From: Micrococcales bacterium
Lineage (GTDB): Bacteria > Actinomycetota > Actinomycetes > Actinomycetales > Microbacteriaceae
Length of the DNA: 64,000 nucleotides
Direction of reading: 5' to 3'
NCBI GenBank assembly: GCA_016212425.1
Contig: JACRGJ010000086.1
Location: 1-64,000 of the forward strand
Program-made: the position numbers and the translations under genes
Part shown: positions 8,072-16,606 of the stretch, piece after piece
How positions within the stretch are numbered: position 1 is the stretch's first letter
How the letters are laid out: every line of letters begins with the position of its first letter
The notes under the pieces: generated by a model
Told to the model about the DNA's origin: nothing
The model's input: only the letters and a program-made list of their open reading frames with translations
The model's database searches: none

Positions 8072-9085
8072 TCAGCGGCCGGGGCGCAGCGGCGTGGACT
8101 CCGGAAGTCCGTCCCACCGGACGGCGGCGCGCAGCACTTCGGTGACCGCGTCGCGGGCGTCGATGCGCGGCTCCCACTCGAGCTCGCGCCGCGCCCGCTC
8201 GGTGCTCATCAGGGGGACGTCGATGGCCAGGTCGATCCAGCCCGGGTCGGCCGCCGACAGCCGCGTGCGCCACCCGAGCGCAGTGAGGCCCCGCAGCAAC
8301 CGCCAGGGGATCGGCACTGCCCGGGCTCCGAAGATCCCGGCCACCTCCTCGGGTCCGATCGGCGGCTCGGCGGCGATGTTGAAGGCGCCGGATGCGCGCC
8401 GCGAGAGGATCCGGGCGAGCGCGTCGGCGAGGTCGTCGGCATGCACCACCTGGGCCACGAGCCGCCGCGGCAGCGGGAGGATAGGGAGCCGGAGGCGATC
8501 CACCGGACCGAGCGGGACGCGTCCGACGAAGAGCCGCCGGATCTCCGCCCCCGCCGCCGCCTGCAGAACCAGCCCGGGACGCACCCGGCTGACGACGATG
8601 CCCGGTTCGGCCGCCTCGAAGCGGTCCAGTACCCGCTCGACCTCGGCCTTGAACCGGCCGTAGTGCGAGCTGGGAGTGCCGCCGGTGGGCCAGGACTCGT
8701 CGACCCGGCGCCGTTTCGGGCCCAGGCTGTACGCCCCGACGGAGGAGGCGACGACTACCTGCGGCACCGCCGCCCCCCGCACCGCCCGGAGCACGTGGCC
8801 GAGGCCGCGCACGTTGGTCTCCCACATGCGACGCGGATGCCGGTTCGGCTGCAGCGCCCAGGCGAGGTCGACCACGGCGTCGGCGCCCCGGAACAACCGC
8901 GTCAGGGTGACGACGGCGTCGGCGCCGGCGACATCGATCCGGTGCGCCTCGACACCCCCGTACTGACCCCCGTCCCGAGGCAGGCGGCGGGCGAGGACGA
9001 CCGGGACGGCGTCCGGATCGGCGCGCAACCGCCGCACCAGCGCGCTGCCGACGTTGCCGGTCCCGCCGACGATGACGATCCTCAC
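8072..9085 (-). CDS. NAD-dependent epimerase/dehydratase family protein (extended SDR)
   Basis: A 337-residue extended short-chain dehydrogenase. The start MRIVIVGGTGNVGSALVRRL contains the GxxGxxG nucleotide-binding motif, and DAVVDLAW and VVASSVGAYSLGPK follow. The usual YxxxK is present in altered context as SHYGRFKAEVE near residue 155. Substrate unknown; related proteins are annotated as nucleoside-sugar epimerase-like. The GTG start lies 7 bp after the stop of the upstream SDR gene, so the two form an operon. Confidence 0.85.
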   Translation of the reverse strand: MRIVIVGGTGNVGSALVRRLRADPDAVPVVLARRLPRDGGQYGGVEAHRIDVAGADAVVTLTRLFRGADAVVDLAWALQPNRHPRRMWETNVRGLGHVLRAVRGAAVPQVVVASSVGAYSLGPKRRRVDESWPTGGTPSSHYGRFKAEVERVLDRFEAAEPGIVVSRVRPGLVLQAAAGAEIRRLFVGRVPLGPVDRLRLPILPLPRRLVAQVVHADDLADALARILSRRASGAFNIAAEPPIGPEEVAGIFGARAVPIPWRLLRGLTALGWRTRLSAADPGWIDLAIDVPLMSTERARRELEWEPRIDARDAVTEVLRAAVRWDGLPESTPLRPGR

Positions 9086-9092
9086 GCGGCGG

Positions 9093-9992
9093 TCACGGTG
9101 TCGGCTGCCCGCCGTTGACGTTCAGCGTCTCGCCCGCGACGAAGCTCGACTCCGACGAGGCGAGGAAGACGTACGCCGGGGCGAGCTCGGCCGGCTGACC
9201 GGCGCGGCCGAGGGGCGTCGACTCGCCGAAGTGCGGGATCTTCTCCAGCGGCTGGCCGCCGCTCACCTGCAGCACCGTCCACACGGGACCTGGCGCGACC
9301 GCGTTGACCCGGATGCCCCGCGGCGCGAGCTGCTGCGCCAGCCCCTTCGTGAAGTTGTTGATCGCCGCCTTCGTCATGGCGTAATCGAGCAGGATCGGCG
9401 CGGGCTTGTAGGCCTCGAGCGAGGTGGTGGTGATGATCGTCGAGCCGGCGGGCAGCTCGGGCAGGGCGGCCTTGATGAGATGGAACATCGCGTAGACGTT
9501 CACCTTCATCGTCTGATCGAACTGCTCGTCGGAGAGATCCTCCAGGCGCTCCGTATACCGTTGCTTGCCCGCATTGACGACGAGCAGGTCGAGGCCGCCG
9601 AGCCGCTCGACGGTGTCGGCCACCAGCTGCCGGCAGTACGCGGCGTCGGTCAGATCGCCCGGCAGCAGTGCCGCCGTCCGGCCCGCGGCACCGATCAGCG
9701 CTCCGATGCGCTCGGCATCCGCCTGCTCATCCGGGAGGTAGGAGATCGCCACATCCGCACCCTCGCGCGCGAAGGCGATCGCCACCGCGGCCCCGATGCC
9801 GGAGTCGCCGCCGGTGATCAGCGCCCGGCGGCCGCTCAGGCGACCCGAGCCGACGTAGCTGGTCTCGCCGATGTCGGGCACCGGATCGAGGTGCTCGTCG
9901 GTGCCCGGCTCGGGCTGCTGCTGCTCGGGCGGCTCGATCTTCGGGTAGCGGGTGGTGGGGTCGTCGAAGGTGTGCTGGGTCCTCGGGGTCAT
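9093..9992 (-). CDS. SDR family oxidoreductase (general stress protein 39-like)
   Basis: A 299-residue classical SDR with an N-terminal extension rich in Pro/Glu/Gln (residues 1-50), typical of the YhxC/general stress protein 39 group. ALITGGDSGIGAAVAIAF gives the cofactor site near residue 57, NAGKQ the core, and DYAMTKAAINNF (YxxxK) the active site near 205. It ends in FVAGETLNVNGG. The ATG at 9992 is preceded by GAGGAGGAACG. It heads an operon with the epimerase-like gene. The substrate is not known, and a stress role is inferred from family names only. Confidence 0.88.
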   Translation of the reverse strand: MTPRTQHTFDDPTTRYPKIEPPEQQQPEPGTDEHLDPVPDIGETSYVGSGRLSGRRALITGGDSGIGAAVAIAFAREGADVAISYLPDEQADAERIGALIGAAGRTAALLPGDLTDAAYCRQLVADTVERLGGLDLLVVNAGKQRYTERLEDLSDEQFDQTMKVNVYAMFHLIKAALPELPAGSTIITTTSLEAYKPAPILLDYAMTKAAINNFTKGLAQQLAPRGIRVNAVAPGPVWTVLQVSGGQPLEKIPHFGESTPLGRAGQPAELAPAYVFLASSESSFVAGETLNVNGGQPTP

Positions 9993-10137
9993 CGTTCCTC
10001 CTCGTCGCGTCCCCTTACGGTGCCGCGGCGGAGCATCCGAAGACAGGGGGTTGACGTCGCGCGCTGCGTCGAGCCGCTCTGGCATGATCGACCCCGACGG
10101 CGATCGGGACCGCCGCGCGACGACGAGGATCGACACC

Positions 10138-10473
10138 ATGCCCTACCGCAGCCGTTCGACGCTCGAATCCTGGATCGCCGAATTCCGGAGCCTGGGCTTC
10201 TCTCTGCATGCGCTGCGCGTCCTCGATCAGGACGTCGACGGTAATGAGGACACCGGGCTCATCGCTCTGAGCCTTGATGACGCGACGACCAGCGTCTACG
10301 TTCAACCGGCGACGACGGGTACGAACCGGTGGGCGGTGACATTCGAGGCTCGCGACGAGGCCATCGAGCTCTCGGTCGCCGATGTGGCCAAGCTCTCGGA
10401 CGAGCTGAACATCCTCGCTTGCCTCTGCACCTTCCTCGAAGCCAAGTCCCTCAGCACCCCCCTCGAGGGCTGA
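10138..10473 (+). CDS. Hypothetical protein
   Basis: A 111-residue acidic soluble protein that I do not recognise. It has no signal sequence, membrane segment or cysteine motif beyond a single CLCTF near residue 95. The sequence is protein-like (alternating hydrophobic strands, LESWIAEFRSLGFSL near the start), and GAGGATC lies before the ATG. An in-frame ATG at 10084 is a weaker alternative start. It lies between the SDR operon and a convergent MarR gene. Confidence 0.65.
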   Translation: MPYRSRSTLESWIAEFRSLGFSLHALRVLDQDVDGNEDTGLIALSLDDATTSVYVQPATTGTNRWAVTFEARDEAIELSVADVAKLSDELNILACLCTFLEAKSLSTPLEG

Positions 10474-10514
10474 CACACTGCGGCGCACGCCCCGACTCCG
10501 GGACGGGCGGAGCG

Positions 10515-10958
10515 TCAGGACCGGTCGGTGACCGAGCGGGTGAAGCCGGAAAGCAGCGCCGCGGCACTCTCGGTCTCGGCGAGGTCGTGCGCCGCGATCG
10601 CCGACGCGAAGTCGGTGTCGAAGCGGGTGAGCGCCGACCACGGCTCGGCTCCGATGTCGATCGTCGCGGTGAGCCGCACCATCCGCCGATCAGAGGGGTC
10701 GAGGTCCCGACGCACCACCGCACGATCGACCAGCCGGTCGGTGAGCGTGGTGACGCCGGCGGCCGTGATGCCGAGATAGCCGCGGAGGACGCCCGGTCGC
10801 GTGCCCGGGTTGTCGACGATGAAGAGGAGCGCCCGCGCGTCGAGTTCTCCGATGCGCAAGATCTTCCGCGCGCTGAGCAGGGCGGCACTGCGGGCCTGAA
10901 CGTAGTCCCGCAGGGCGGTTTCCAGCGCACCCCGAGAGGCGGCGGGTTCGGGCGTCAT
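10515..10958 (-). CDS. MarR family transcriptional regulator
   Basis: A 147-residue winged-helix regulator. The recognition region is GYLGITAAGVTTLTDRLVDRAVVRR, followed by the wing DPSDRRMVRLTATIDIGA, a classic MarR pattern. It is divergent from a small membrane protein gene across an AT-richer 147-bp spacer with palindromes, so autoregulation and control of that gene are likely. The ligand is unknown. Confidence 0.87.
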   Translation of the reverse strand: MTPEPAASRGALETALRDYVQARSAALLSARKILRIGELDARALLFIVDNPGTRPGVLRGYLGITAAGVTTLTDRLVDRAVVRRDLDPSDRRMVRLTATIDIGAEPWSALTRFDTDFASAIAAHDLAETESAAALLSGFTRSVTDRS

Positions 10959-11048
10959 GTGTCGTGTGCTCGCAGTTCTCCTGACGGCCGTCGGAGATCC
11001 CCGGCAGCCGAGCAGGGCCAGTTCACTCTAGCGCTGTCAGTTGATTCG

Positions 11049-11074
11049 TCTAGTATGTAGATCGCTTAACTAAG
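11049..11074. promoter_or_regulatory. Probable MarR operator region
   Basis: Two short inverted repeats stand out in an unusually AT-rich patch: tctagtatgtaga (11049-11061) and cttaactaag (11065-11074). They lie between the divergent MarR gene and the membrane protein gene. Binding is inferred from position and symmetry only. Confidence 0.45.
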
Positions 11075-11105
11075 TCCGTGAACTACCTGATGGCGCGAGG
11101 GAGAG

Positions 11106-11477
11106 ATGAGCGCGATCGATCCTGTGGTCCCCGACCTACCGGGCTTCTTGATGACCCCGCCTCGGGCGGCGGTCTCCGCGGTGAATGCTCGGCCGACCGG
11201 GACCGTCCAGTGGCGCAGTGTCACCCGTGATGAATGGGTCGGACGCGAGGGCCGGTCGGCCGTCGGCACGGTCCGGCGTCTCGGCGCCGACTACCTCGCC
11301 ATCGACTCCTCCGGCATGCTGGTCGGATTCTTCTCCTCTCTGGCCGAGGCCGAGTCCTCGCTGATCGCGTCCCGCGAGCATCGGCGTCCGGCACGTGTCG
11401 CGGCCGCCGCGGCCGCCGTCGTCGGGATCGCCGCGCTCGTCGTCGGGATCCTCGGCCTCGTCGTTCTCGGCATCTGA
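11106..11477 (+). CDS. Small hypothetical membrane protein
   Basis: A 123-residue protein with a soluble N-terminal part (residues 1-95) and one C-terminal membrane segment (AAAVVGIAALVVGILGLVVLGI). Segment GTVRRLGADYLAIDSSG looks like a small beta domain followed by an alpha helix (SLAEAESSLIASRE). GGGAGAG precedes the ATG. It is divergent from the MarR regulator and may be its target. I do not recognise a family. Confidence 0.65.
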   Translation: MSAIDPVVPDLPGFLMTPPRAAVSAVNARPTGTVQWRSVTRDEWVGREGRSAVGTVRRLGADYLAIDSSGMLVGFFSSLAEAESSLIASREHRRPARVAAAAAAVVGIAALVVGILGLVVLGI

Positions 11478-11828
11478 ATCCTGCGCTCGGCCACTGACTC
11501 CCGCGGCGGGCCCGCGCGTCGCCGGATACGGCTACACTCGATCACAACCGCGCTCCGCGGGACCTTGCGATGTTCGGCCGAAGGGCTGTTCCCGAAGGAA
11601 TCAGCTCGTTGCACACATCTCTCGCGGCAGGACCCCTCGCCGCTGGCGACTCCGTCGCCCGCCCGTCTTTTCATCGCCTCAGACCCGCCGCGGCCGCTCC
11701 CTTGATCTGAGCCGCCGCCCCTCGACCCGCCGCCTCGTCGCGCTCCGCGACCAGAGCGGCTCACCAGCTCGGCAGTCAGGCCGGGACGCGACCGGAGACG
11801 GTCGCTCGACAAGTAAGGAAACGCCACA
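11478..11828 (+). promoter_or_regulatory. Long 5' leader and promoter of the cold-shock gene
   Basis: 351 bp without a convincing gene. tacact at 11533-11538 is a plausible -10 box, which would give a leader of about 290 nt. Long structured leaders are a known property of cspA-type genes, where RNA folding controls translation at low temperature. AAGTAAGGAAACGCCAC gives the ribosome binding site. Confidence 0.45.
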
Positions 11829-12038
11829 ATGGCAACAGGAACCGTCAAGTGGTTCAGCAACGAAAAGGGCTTCGGCTTCATCGCCCCGGACGACGGCGGG
11901 GAGGATGTGTTCGCGCACTTCTCCGGGATCGTCGCCTCCGGCGGCTACCGGAGCCTCGAGGAGAACCAGCGCGTCAGCTACGACGTCACGGCCGGCCGCA
12001 AGGGCCCGCAGGCGGAGAACATCACCATCGAGGGTTGA
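11829..12038 (+). CDS. CspA-family cold-shock protein
   Basis: A 69-residue single cold-shock domain, the normal size. RNP1-type GFGFIAPDD and RNP2-type DVFAHFSGI motifs bind single-stranded RNA or DNA as an RNA chaperone. The start [14 protein letters not shown] is diagnostic. The long upstream leader and the large hairpin downstream make this a single-gene transcription unit. Confidence 0.97.
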   Translation: MATGTVKWFSNEKGFGFIAPDDGGEDVFAHFSGIVASGGYRSLEENQRVSYDVTAGRKGPQAENITIEG

Positions 12039-12048
12039 TCCCCGCCTA

Positions 12049-12113
12049 CCCGGTGGCTGAGCGGGCTGCCGCGGGAGCCGTCGAGGCTCTTCGGCCGCCC
12101 CTCGGCCACCGGG
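12049..12113. terminator. Bidirectional terminator-like hairpin
   Basis: The arms cccggtggc (12049-12057) and gccaccggg (12105-12113) are perfectly complementary and continue inward as tgag/ctcg. The hairpin lies between the cold-shock gene and a convergent gene. There is no U-tract, which is common for actinobacterial terminators. Confidence 0.6.
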
Positions 12114-12125
12114 ACACGCATCGGG

Positions 12126-12485
12126 TCAGGCTAGGCGCACCACGCCGCAGGCGGAACACGCCCACTCCCCGTGCAGGGTCTCATCGATCCGGGCCATCGC
12201 GCCGCCACAGCTCGGGCAGAGCGCGCCGATCGGTGCCGGACTCTCCGGCGGCGGCCACGCGGGTTCGAAGCCGCGGGGAACCGGGTAGCGCGAACTCGTG
12301 TCCCACAGGTACTTGAGTCCGAGAGCCATGGCCCCGGCGATCTCGTCCAGCTGCGCGGTCGTCAGCGTGTCATCCGCATCCGCCCCGGTGAGCCCGAGGA
12401 CGAGTTCCTCCCGGACGGTCGCCTCCCAGTAGTTGCCCTCGGCGGTGCTCCACTGCCCGAGACGACCGCGGCCCTCATCCGCCAT
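12126..12485 (-). CDS. Hypothetical protein with a C-terminal zinc ribbon
   Basis: A 119-residue protein. The C-terminus carries a treble CPSC...CSAC pair (near residues 89-92 and 110-113), which should bind one zinc. The N-terminal half (LGQWSTAEGNYWEATVREELVL) is of unknown function. It is convergent with the cold-shock gene. Family not recognised. Confidence 0.65.
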   Translation of the reverse strand: MADEGRGRLGQWSTAEGNYWEATVREELVLGLTGADADDTLTTAQLDEIAGAMALGLKYLWDTSSRYPVPRGFEPAWPPPESPAPIGALCPSCGGAMARIDETLHGEWACSACGVVRLA

Positions 12486-12626
12486 GTGCGCCTCAACTCA
12501 CCGTCGTTGGACCGCGCGTTCTGCGTGGCCCGGCCGCCCGTGTGGACGACCGTTCCAGCATGCGCGGGGTTATGCGGGGTCACGGCGACGCCGACGCGAT
12601 TCCCAGGCTCGCGGCCGTGCGCGCCC

Positions 12627-13787
12627 TCACCCGCCGTCTGCGGAGGCGCCGGGTGCGGATGCCCGCATTCGGCGGCGAAGGGCCGCCACGAGCGCCGAGG
12701 CGATGATCATCGACACCCCCGAGCCGATGAGCACGGCCAGGATGCCCTCGGAGCGGACCTGCTCCTGCCCCGCGAAGGCCAGCTCGTTCATGAGCAGGGA
12801 GACGGTGAACCCGATGCCGCCGAGCGCGCCCACCGTGACCAGGGCGAAGGGGGAGATCTGCGGTCGCAGTCGACGCTGCTCGAGGGCCGTGCCGAGCCAG
12901 CCGCCGACGCCGATGCCGACCATCTTGCCCACCGGGAGGGCGACGAGGATCGCCCAGAACGGGGCGGTCAGCTCGGGCGGTGAGACCGGGGGGACCGCGA
13001 CCATCGCCGCGGACAGCGCGAAGAGGGGCAGGACCACCCCGTTGATGCCCGGTTCGATGGCGTGGCGCACCCGCATCCCCAGTCGACCCGGGAGGGCGAG
13101 GCCCACCGCGACGCCGGCGATGGTGGAGTGCACCCCGGACGCGTGCACGAGCCACCACGCCGCCAGGGCCAGGACGATGACGAGCGGCACGGCCCAGCGA
13201 CGGCGGATGCGCGAGACGACAGCGACCCCGGCCACGGCGAGCGCTCCGCCGCCCAGGGCGGCCACGTCCAGGTCGCGAGTGAAGAACGCGGCGATGAGGG
13301 TGATCGCGATGAGGTCGTCGAGGATCGCGAGGGCGAGCAGGAACGCGCGGATGCGGGAGGGCAGTCCCCGCCCGAACAGGGACAGGATTCCCAGGGCGAA
13401 GGCGATGTCGGTGGCGGTCGGAATGGGCCAGCCCTCGGCGTAGCCGCTGCGTCCGGCCACCGCGAGATAGATCAGCGCGGGAGCCGCGACCCCGAACACC
13501 GCCGCGACGGCGGGTCGCATCGCCTTCGCGGGAGAGGCGAGCTCGCCGCGCGTCAGCTCGAACTTCAGCTCGATCGCCGCGCTAAAGAAGAACAGCGCGA
13601 GCAGGCCCTCGCTGATCCAGTCCGCCGCCGAGAGGGTCAGCCCGGGTGGGCCGAACTCGACGTCCCGCACCGCGAACGCCGCCGCGGAGAGCGGGCTGTT
13701 GGCCAGCAGCAGCCCGGTCGAGGCGGCGGCCAGCAGCAGTGCCGCCGCCAGCCGCTCGGAGCGGATCGGGGAGACTCGGTAGATCAT
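12627..13787 (-). CDS. nhaA: Na+/H+ antiporter NhaA
   Basis: A 386-residue, about 12-helix antiporter that exports Na+ in exchange for protons at the cytoplasmic membrane. The family-specific segments are GLLALFFFSAAIELKFELTRG, PTATDIAFALGILSLFG (ion-site Asp) and LAILDDLIAITLIAAFF (paired Asp residues). AGGAGCCCGC precedes the ATG. A tagcct box about 60 nt upstream may be the -10. It ends with a hydrophilic Ala-rich tail. Confidence 0.95.
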   Translation of the reverse strand: MIYRVSPIRSERLAAALLLAAASTGLLLANSPLSAAAFAVRDVEFGPPGLTLSAADWISEGLLALFFFSAAIELKFELTRGELASPAKAMRPAVAAVFGVAAPALIYLAVAGRSGYAEGWPIPTATDIAFALGILSLFGRGLPSRIRAFLLALAILDDLIAITLIAAFFTRDLDVAALGGGALAVAGVAVVSRIRRRWAVPLVIVLALAAWWLVHASGVHSTIAGVAVGLALPGRLGMRVRHAIEPGINGVVLPLFALSAAMVAVPPVSPPELTAPFWAILVALPVGKMVGIGVGGWLGTALEQRRLRPQISPFALVTVGALGGIGFTVSLLMNELAFAGQEQVRSEGILAVLIGSGVSMIIASALVAALRRRMRASAPGASADGG

Positions 13788-13886
13788 GCGGGCTCCTGGC
13801 TCGTCGAAGGGACTGTCGACCCGACTTCCCGACGCTCCGGGGCCAGGCTAGCCGCCCGGACCGACGCGGGACTGCACCCCCGCGCG

Positions 13887-14264
13887 TCAGGCGAGTCCGC
13901 CGAGCCAGAGTCCGAGCGACGCCGCGAGCACCGACGCGACGAGCATCCCGGGCCCGTGCAGGAGGGCGCCGACGCGTCGCCGCTCCTGCAGCAGTCGAAC
14001 CGTTTCCAGGCTCGCCGTGCTGAAGGTGGTGTACCCGCCGAGGAAGCCGGTGCCGAGGATCAGCCGGGCGCTGTCGGGCAGCAGCCCGGCGAGGGCGAGC
14101 CCGGTGACCGCGCCGAGGAGCAGCGATCCGCTGATGTTGATCACCAGGGTGCCCAGCGGATGCCGGGAGCGAGTGCGGGAGCGGATGACGCCGTCGAGTG
14201 CGAACCGGGTAACCGCACCGATCCCTCCGGCCACCGCGATGCCGAGGAAGAGCAGCGGCGTCAC
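13887..14264 (-). CDS. crcB: CrcB/Fluc fluoride channel, subunit 1
   Basis: A 125-residue four-helix membrane protein. Fluc channels export fluoride as dual-topology homodimers or as paired subunits. Diagnostic segments are GGIGAVTRFALDG, PLGTLVINISGSLLLGAVTG and GTGFLGGYTTFSTASLET. Its start overlaps the stop of the second crcB by 4 bp (14261-14264), so the two are translationally coupled and probably form a heterodimer. Confidence 0.94.
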   Translation of the reverse strand: MTPLLFLGIAVAGGIGAVTRFALDGVIRSRTRSRHPLGTLVINISGSLLLGAVTGLALAGLLPDSARLILGTGFLGGYTTFSTASLETVRLLQERRRVGALLHGPGMLVASVLAASLGLWLGGLA

Positions 14265-14731
14265 CGGGCACCTCGCCCGCGCACGTTCGAGGCGACGCGG
14301 ATCCCGAGCAGGCTGGCCAGCGCGCCGAGCAGGAGGGTCGCGACCGGGTAGGCGATGCCGACGAGCAGGTCGCCCTCGAGCAGCAGCCGGGCGCTGTCCT
14401 CGCTGAGGGCGCTGTAGGTGGTGTACCCGCCGAGGAAGCCGGTGCCGAGGAGGAGGCGGAGGCTCCGTCGGCGACCCCGGTCGTCGCCGTGCCGGGCCAG
14501 GGATTCGAGGAGGAGGCCGAGCGCGAACGCCCCGCTGAGGTTGACGGCGAGGGTGGCCAGGGGGAGCGCGCCGAGGCCGGGCAGCAGCACACCGACGCCC
14601 TCCCGCGCGGCGGTGCCCGCGACGCCTCCCACCCCGACCAGGGTGAGGGCGGCCGGGCGCAGGTGCAGCCCCCGTTCGCGTGGCGCCGGGAGGTCCGGCT
14701 CGAGGGGCAGCTCCGGATGCGGGTCGCGCAC
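14261..14731 (-). CDS. crcB: CrcB/Fluc fluoride channel, subunit 2
   Basis: The first gene of the crcB pair. From the GTG at 14731 it encodes 156 residues; an upstream ATG at 14788 would add 19 residues but falls within a strong hairpin. Family segments GGVAGTAAREGV, LPLATLAVNLSGAFALGLL and GTGFLGGYTTYSALSEDS are present. The N-terminal extension (about 30 residues, Pro/Glu/Leu-rich) is hydrophilic. The paired arrangement suggests a heterodimeric channel of opposite topologies. I saw no fluoride riboswitch consensus upstream. Confidence 0.9.
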   Translation of the reverse strand: MRDPHPELPLEPDLPAPRERGLHLRPAALTLVGVGGVAGTAAREGVGVLLPGLGALPLATLAVNLSGAFALGLLLESLARHGDDRGRRRSLRLLLGTGFLGGYTTYSALSEDSARLLLEGDLLVGIAYPVATLLLGALASLLGIRVASNVRGRGAR

Positions 14732-14780
14732 GGTGGGCCAGTCTGGCACAGACCCGGAGGGCGATCCGGCCGCGACGCAG

Positions 14781-14836
14781 CGAGGCACCCGCCTGGTCGA
14801 ATCCCCCGATTCACAATGACCAGGCTGGGTGCCTCG
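14781..14836. terminator. 56-nt long-stem hairpin between the MFS gene and the crcB pair
   Basis: The arms 14781-14798 and 14818-14836 pair over 18 bp with one bulged A; the loop itself contains gaatc/gattc. It lies 130 bp downstream of the MFS stop and 50 bp upstream of the crcB start on the minus strand. It could terminate the MFS transcript or act as a crcB leader element. Confidence 0.55.
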
Positions 14837-14968
14837 ACGGCAGTCCAGATCAACCCGAATGATCTGAGAAGCCGGTGACGCCCACGATACGTCCGATGCT
14901 CCGCCTCCGCACCCCCCGTATTAGGGGATGGGCATAAAGGAGGACAAATCGGGGTACAACGTCGCACC

Positions 14969-16576
14969 TCAGTCCCCGGCGACTCGCCGCGGACGGGCGG
15001 GGGAGAGCGAGATCGTCGTCAGGAGGCCGAGGGCGAGGAACCCCGCGGCGGCGAGTGCCGCGTCGCGCGTCGCCGTGCTGAACGCGGCCTTCGCCGCGGT
15101 GGCCACCGCCGGCGAGGACGCCTCGAGCCCGCCGATCGCGCCGCCGGAGCTGTCGACCACGGCGGCCGCGATCCGCGTGCGCGTCGAGGAGGGGATCGAG
15201 TCGGGCAGGCGGTCGACGAGATCCGAGCCGAGGACGCTGAACAGGATGGTGCCGAGGACCGCGATGCCGAGCGCGGAGCCCAGCTGTCGCGCCGTGCTCT
15301 GTGTGCCGGAGGCCTGTCCGCTCTGCTCGGGCGGCACATCGGCGAGCACCACCCCGGTCAGTTGCGCGGTCGCGAGCCCCACCCCGAAGCCGTAGACGAG
15401 CAGGCCCGCGGCGATGGCCCACCACGGGGTGTCGACGGCGATGACGAGCGCCACCACCACCAGACCCGCGATCTCGGCGACCAGCCCGGCGCGCACGACG
15501 GCGAGCGGCGCGATCCGGCCCGAGTACGCGCCCGAGAGACCGGAGGCGAGGAACGAGCCGCCGGCGAGGGCGAGCAGCACCACTCCGGTCTGCACGGCGC
15601 TGTAGCCGAGCACATTCTGCAGCCAGAGTGGCAGGGACAGGATGATGCCGAACTCGCCGAGCGAGACGACCATCGCCGCTAGGTTGCCGTTGCGGAACCC
15701 ACGGATGCGCAGCAGCCCGAAGGCGATCACGGTGGAGCGGCCGCAGCGCTCGCGCCGCAATCCCCAGGCGATCGAGGCCGCCAGGGCCAGCGCCGCGAGC
15801 GCGAATACGAACGGGATGGGCGAGACGCTCCAGGTCCAGAACGCCGGCGGCTGCTCGGCGGCCCACCAGCCGTAGCTGCGGCCCTCGATGAGTCCGAACA
15901 CCAGCGCCGTGAACAGGACCACCGAGAGCAGCGCGCCGATCACATCCACCCCGCCCGGATGCGGGGCACGCGTGGCGCGCACGACGGCGACGCATCCCAC
16001 GACGATGAGCACGCCGAGGGGCACGTTGATCGCGAACGCCCACCGCCACGAGTACGCCGTGGTCAGCCAGCCGCCCAGCAGCGGTCCGACCGCGGCCATC
16101 CCGCCGATCGTCGAGCCCCACACCGCGAAGGCGATGCCGCGCTCGCGTCCGCGGAACGTCGCGTTGATGATCGAGAGCGTCGTCGGCAGGATCATCGCGC
16201 CGCCGACGCCCTGCACTACCCGCGCGGCGATGAGCGCCTCGCCCGAGGGTGCGAGCGCCGCCACCAGCCTCGACGCCCCGAAGACGACAACCCCGATCAT
16301 GAGCAGCCGACGGCGCCCGAACCGGTCGGCGAGCGCTCCGAAGACCACCAGCAGCGCGGCGAACACCACCGTGTAGCTCTCCTGCACCCACTGCACCTGG
16401 GTCGAGTCGAGGTTCAGCTCGGTCACGACCGAAGGGATGGCGACGTTGACGATGGTGGAGTCGACGATAATCAGCGCGACCGCGACCGAGACCACCACCA
16501 AGGCCTTCCAGCGGCGCGGGTCGACCTGGGGCTCGGGCGTGATCGTGGCGGGCGTCGGGAAAGCGGATGCGGGCAC
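14969..16576 (-). CDS. MFS drug exporter, DHA2 (EmrB/QacA) family
   Basis: A 535-residue transporter with about 14 membrane segments. Family motifs are DSTIVNVAIPSV in helix 1, GALADRFGRRRLLMIG (motif A) after helix 2, and RVVQGVGGAMILPTTLSIINATF (motif C region). These proteins extrude drugs or metabolites using the proton gradient. The GTG start is only 8 nt from a palindrome in the spacer shared with a divergent MarR gene, so repression by that MarR is likely. The substrate is unknown. Confidence 0.93.
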   Translation of the reverse strand: MPASAFPTPATITPEPQVDPRRWKALVVVSVAVALIIVDSTIVNVAIPSVVTELNLDSTQVQWVQESYTVVFAALLVVFGALADRFGRRRLLMIGVVVFGASRLVAALAPSGEALIAARVVQGVGGAMILPTTLSIINATFRGRERGIAFAVWGSTIGGMAAVGPLLGGWLTTAYSWRWAFAINVPLGVLIVVGCVAVVRATRAPHPGGVDVIGALLSVVLFTALVFGLIEGRSYGWWAAEQPPAFWTWSVSPIPFVFALAALALAASIAWGLRRERCGRSTVIAFGLLRIRGFRNGNLAAMVVSLGEFGIILSLPLWLQNVLGYSAVQTGVVLLALAGGSFLASGLSGAYSGRIAPLAVVRAGLVAEIAGLVVVALVIAVDTPWWAIAAGLLVYGFGVGLATAQLTGVVLADVPPEQSGQASGTQSTARQLGSALGIAVLGTILFSVLGSDLVDRLPDSIPSSTRTRIAAAVVDSSGGAIGGLEASSPAVATAAKAAFSTATRDAALAAAGFLALGLLTTISLSPARPRRVAGD

Positions 16577-16583
16577 GACAGTA

Positions 16584-16591
16584 AGCTAGCT
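16584..16591. promoter_or_regulatory. MarR operator palindrome
   Basis: agctagct, a perfect palindrome, lies in the 30-bp spacer between the divergent exporter and MarR genes. It would overlap both promoters, so one bound dimer could repress both genes. Confidence 0.55.
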
Positions 16592-16606
16592 GATGATCGG
16601 TAGGCT

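Noticed and set aside
14732-14780. Fluoride riboswitch upstream of crcB
   Set aside because: The conserved GGNGATGGC-type core of the crcB riboswitch is not present.
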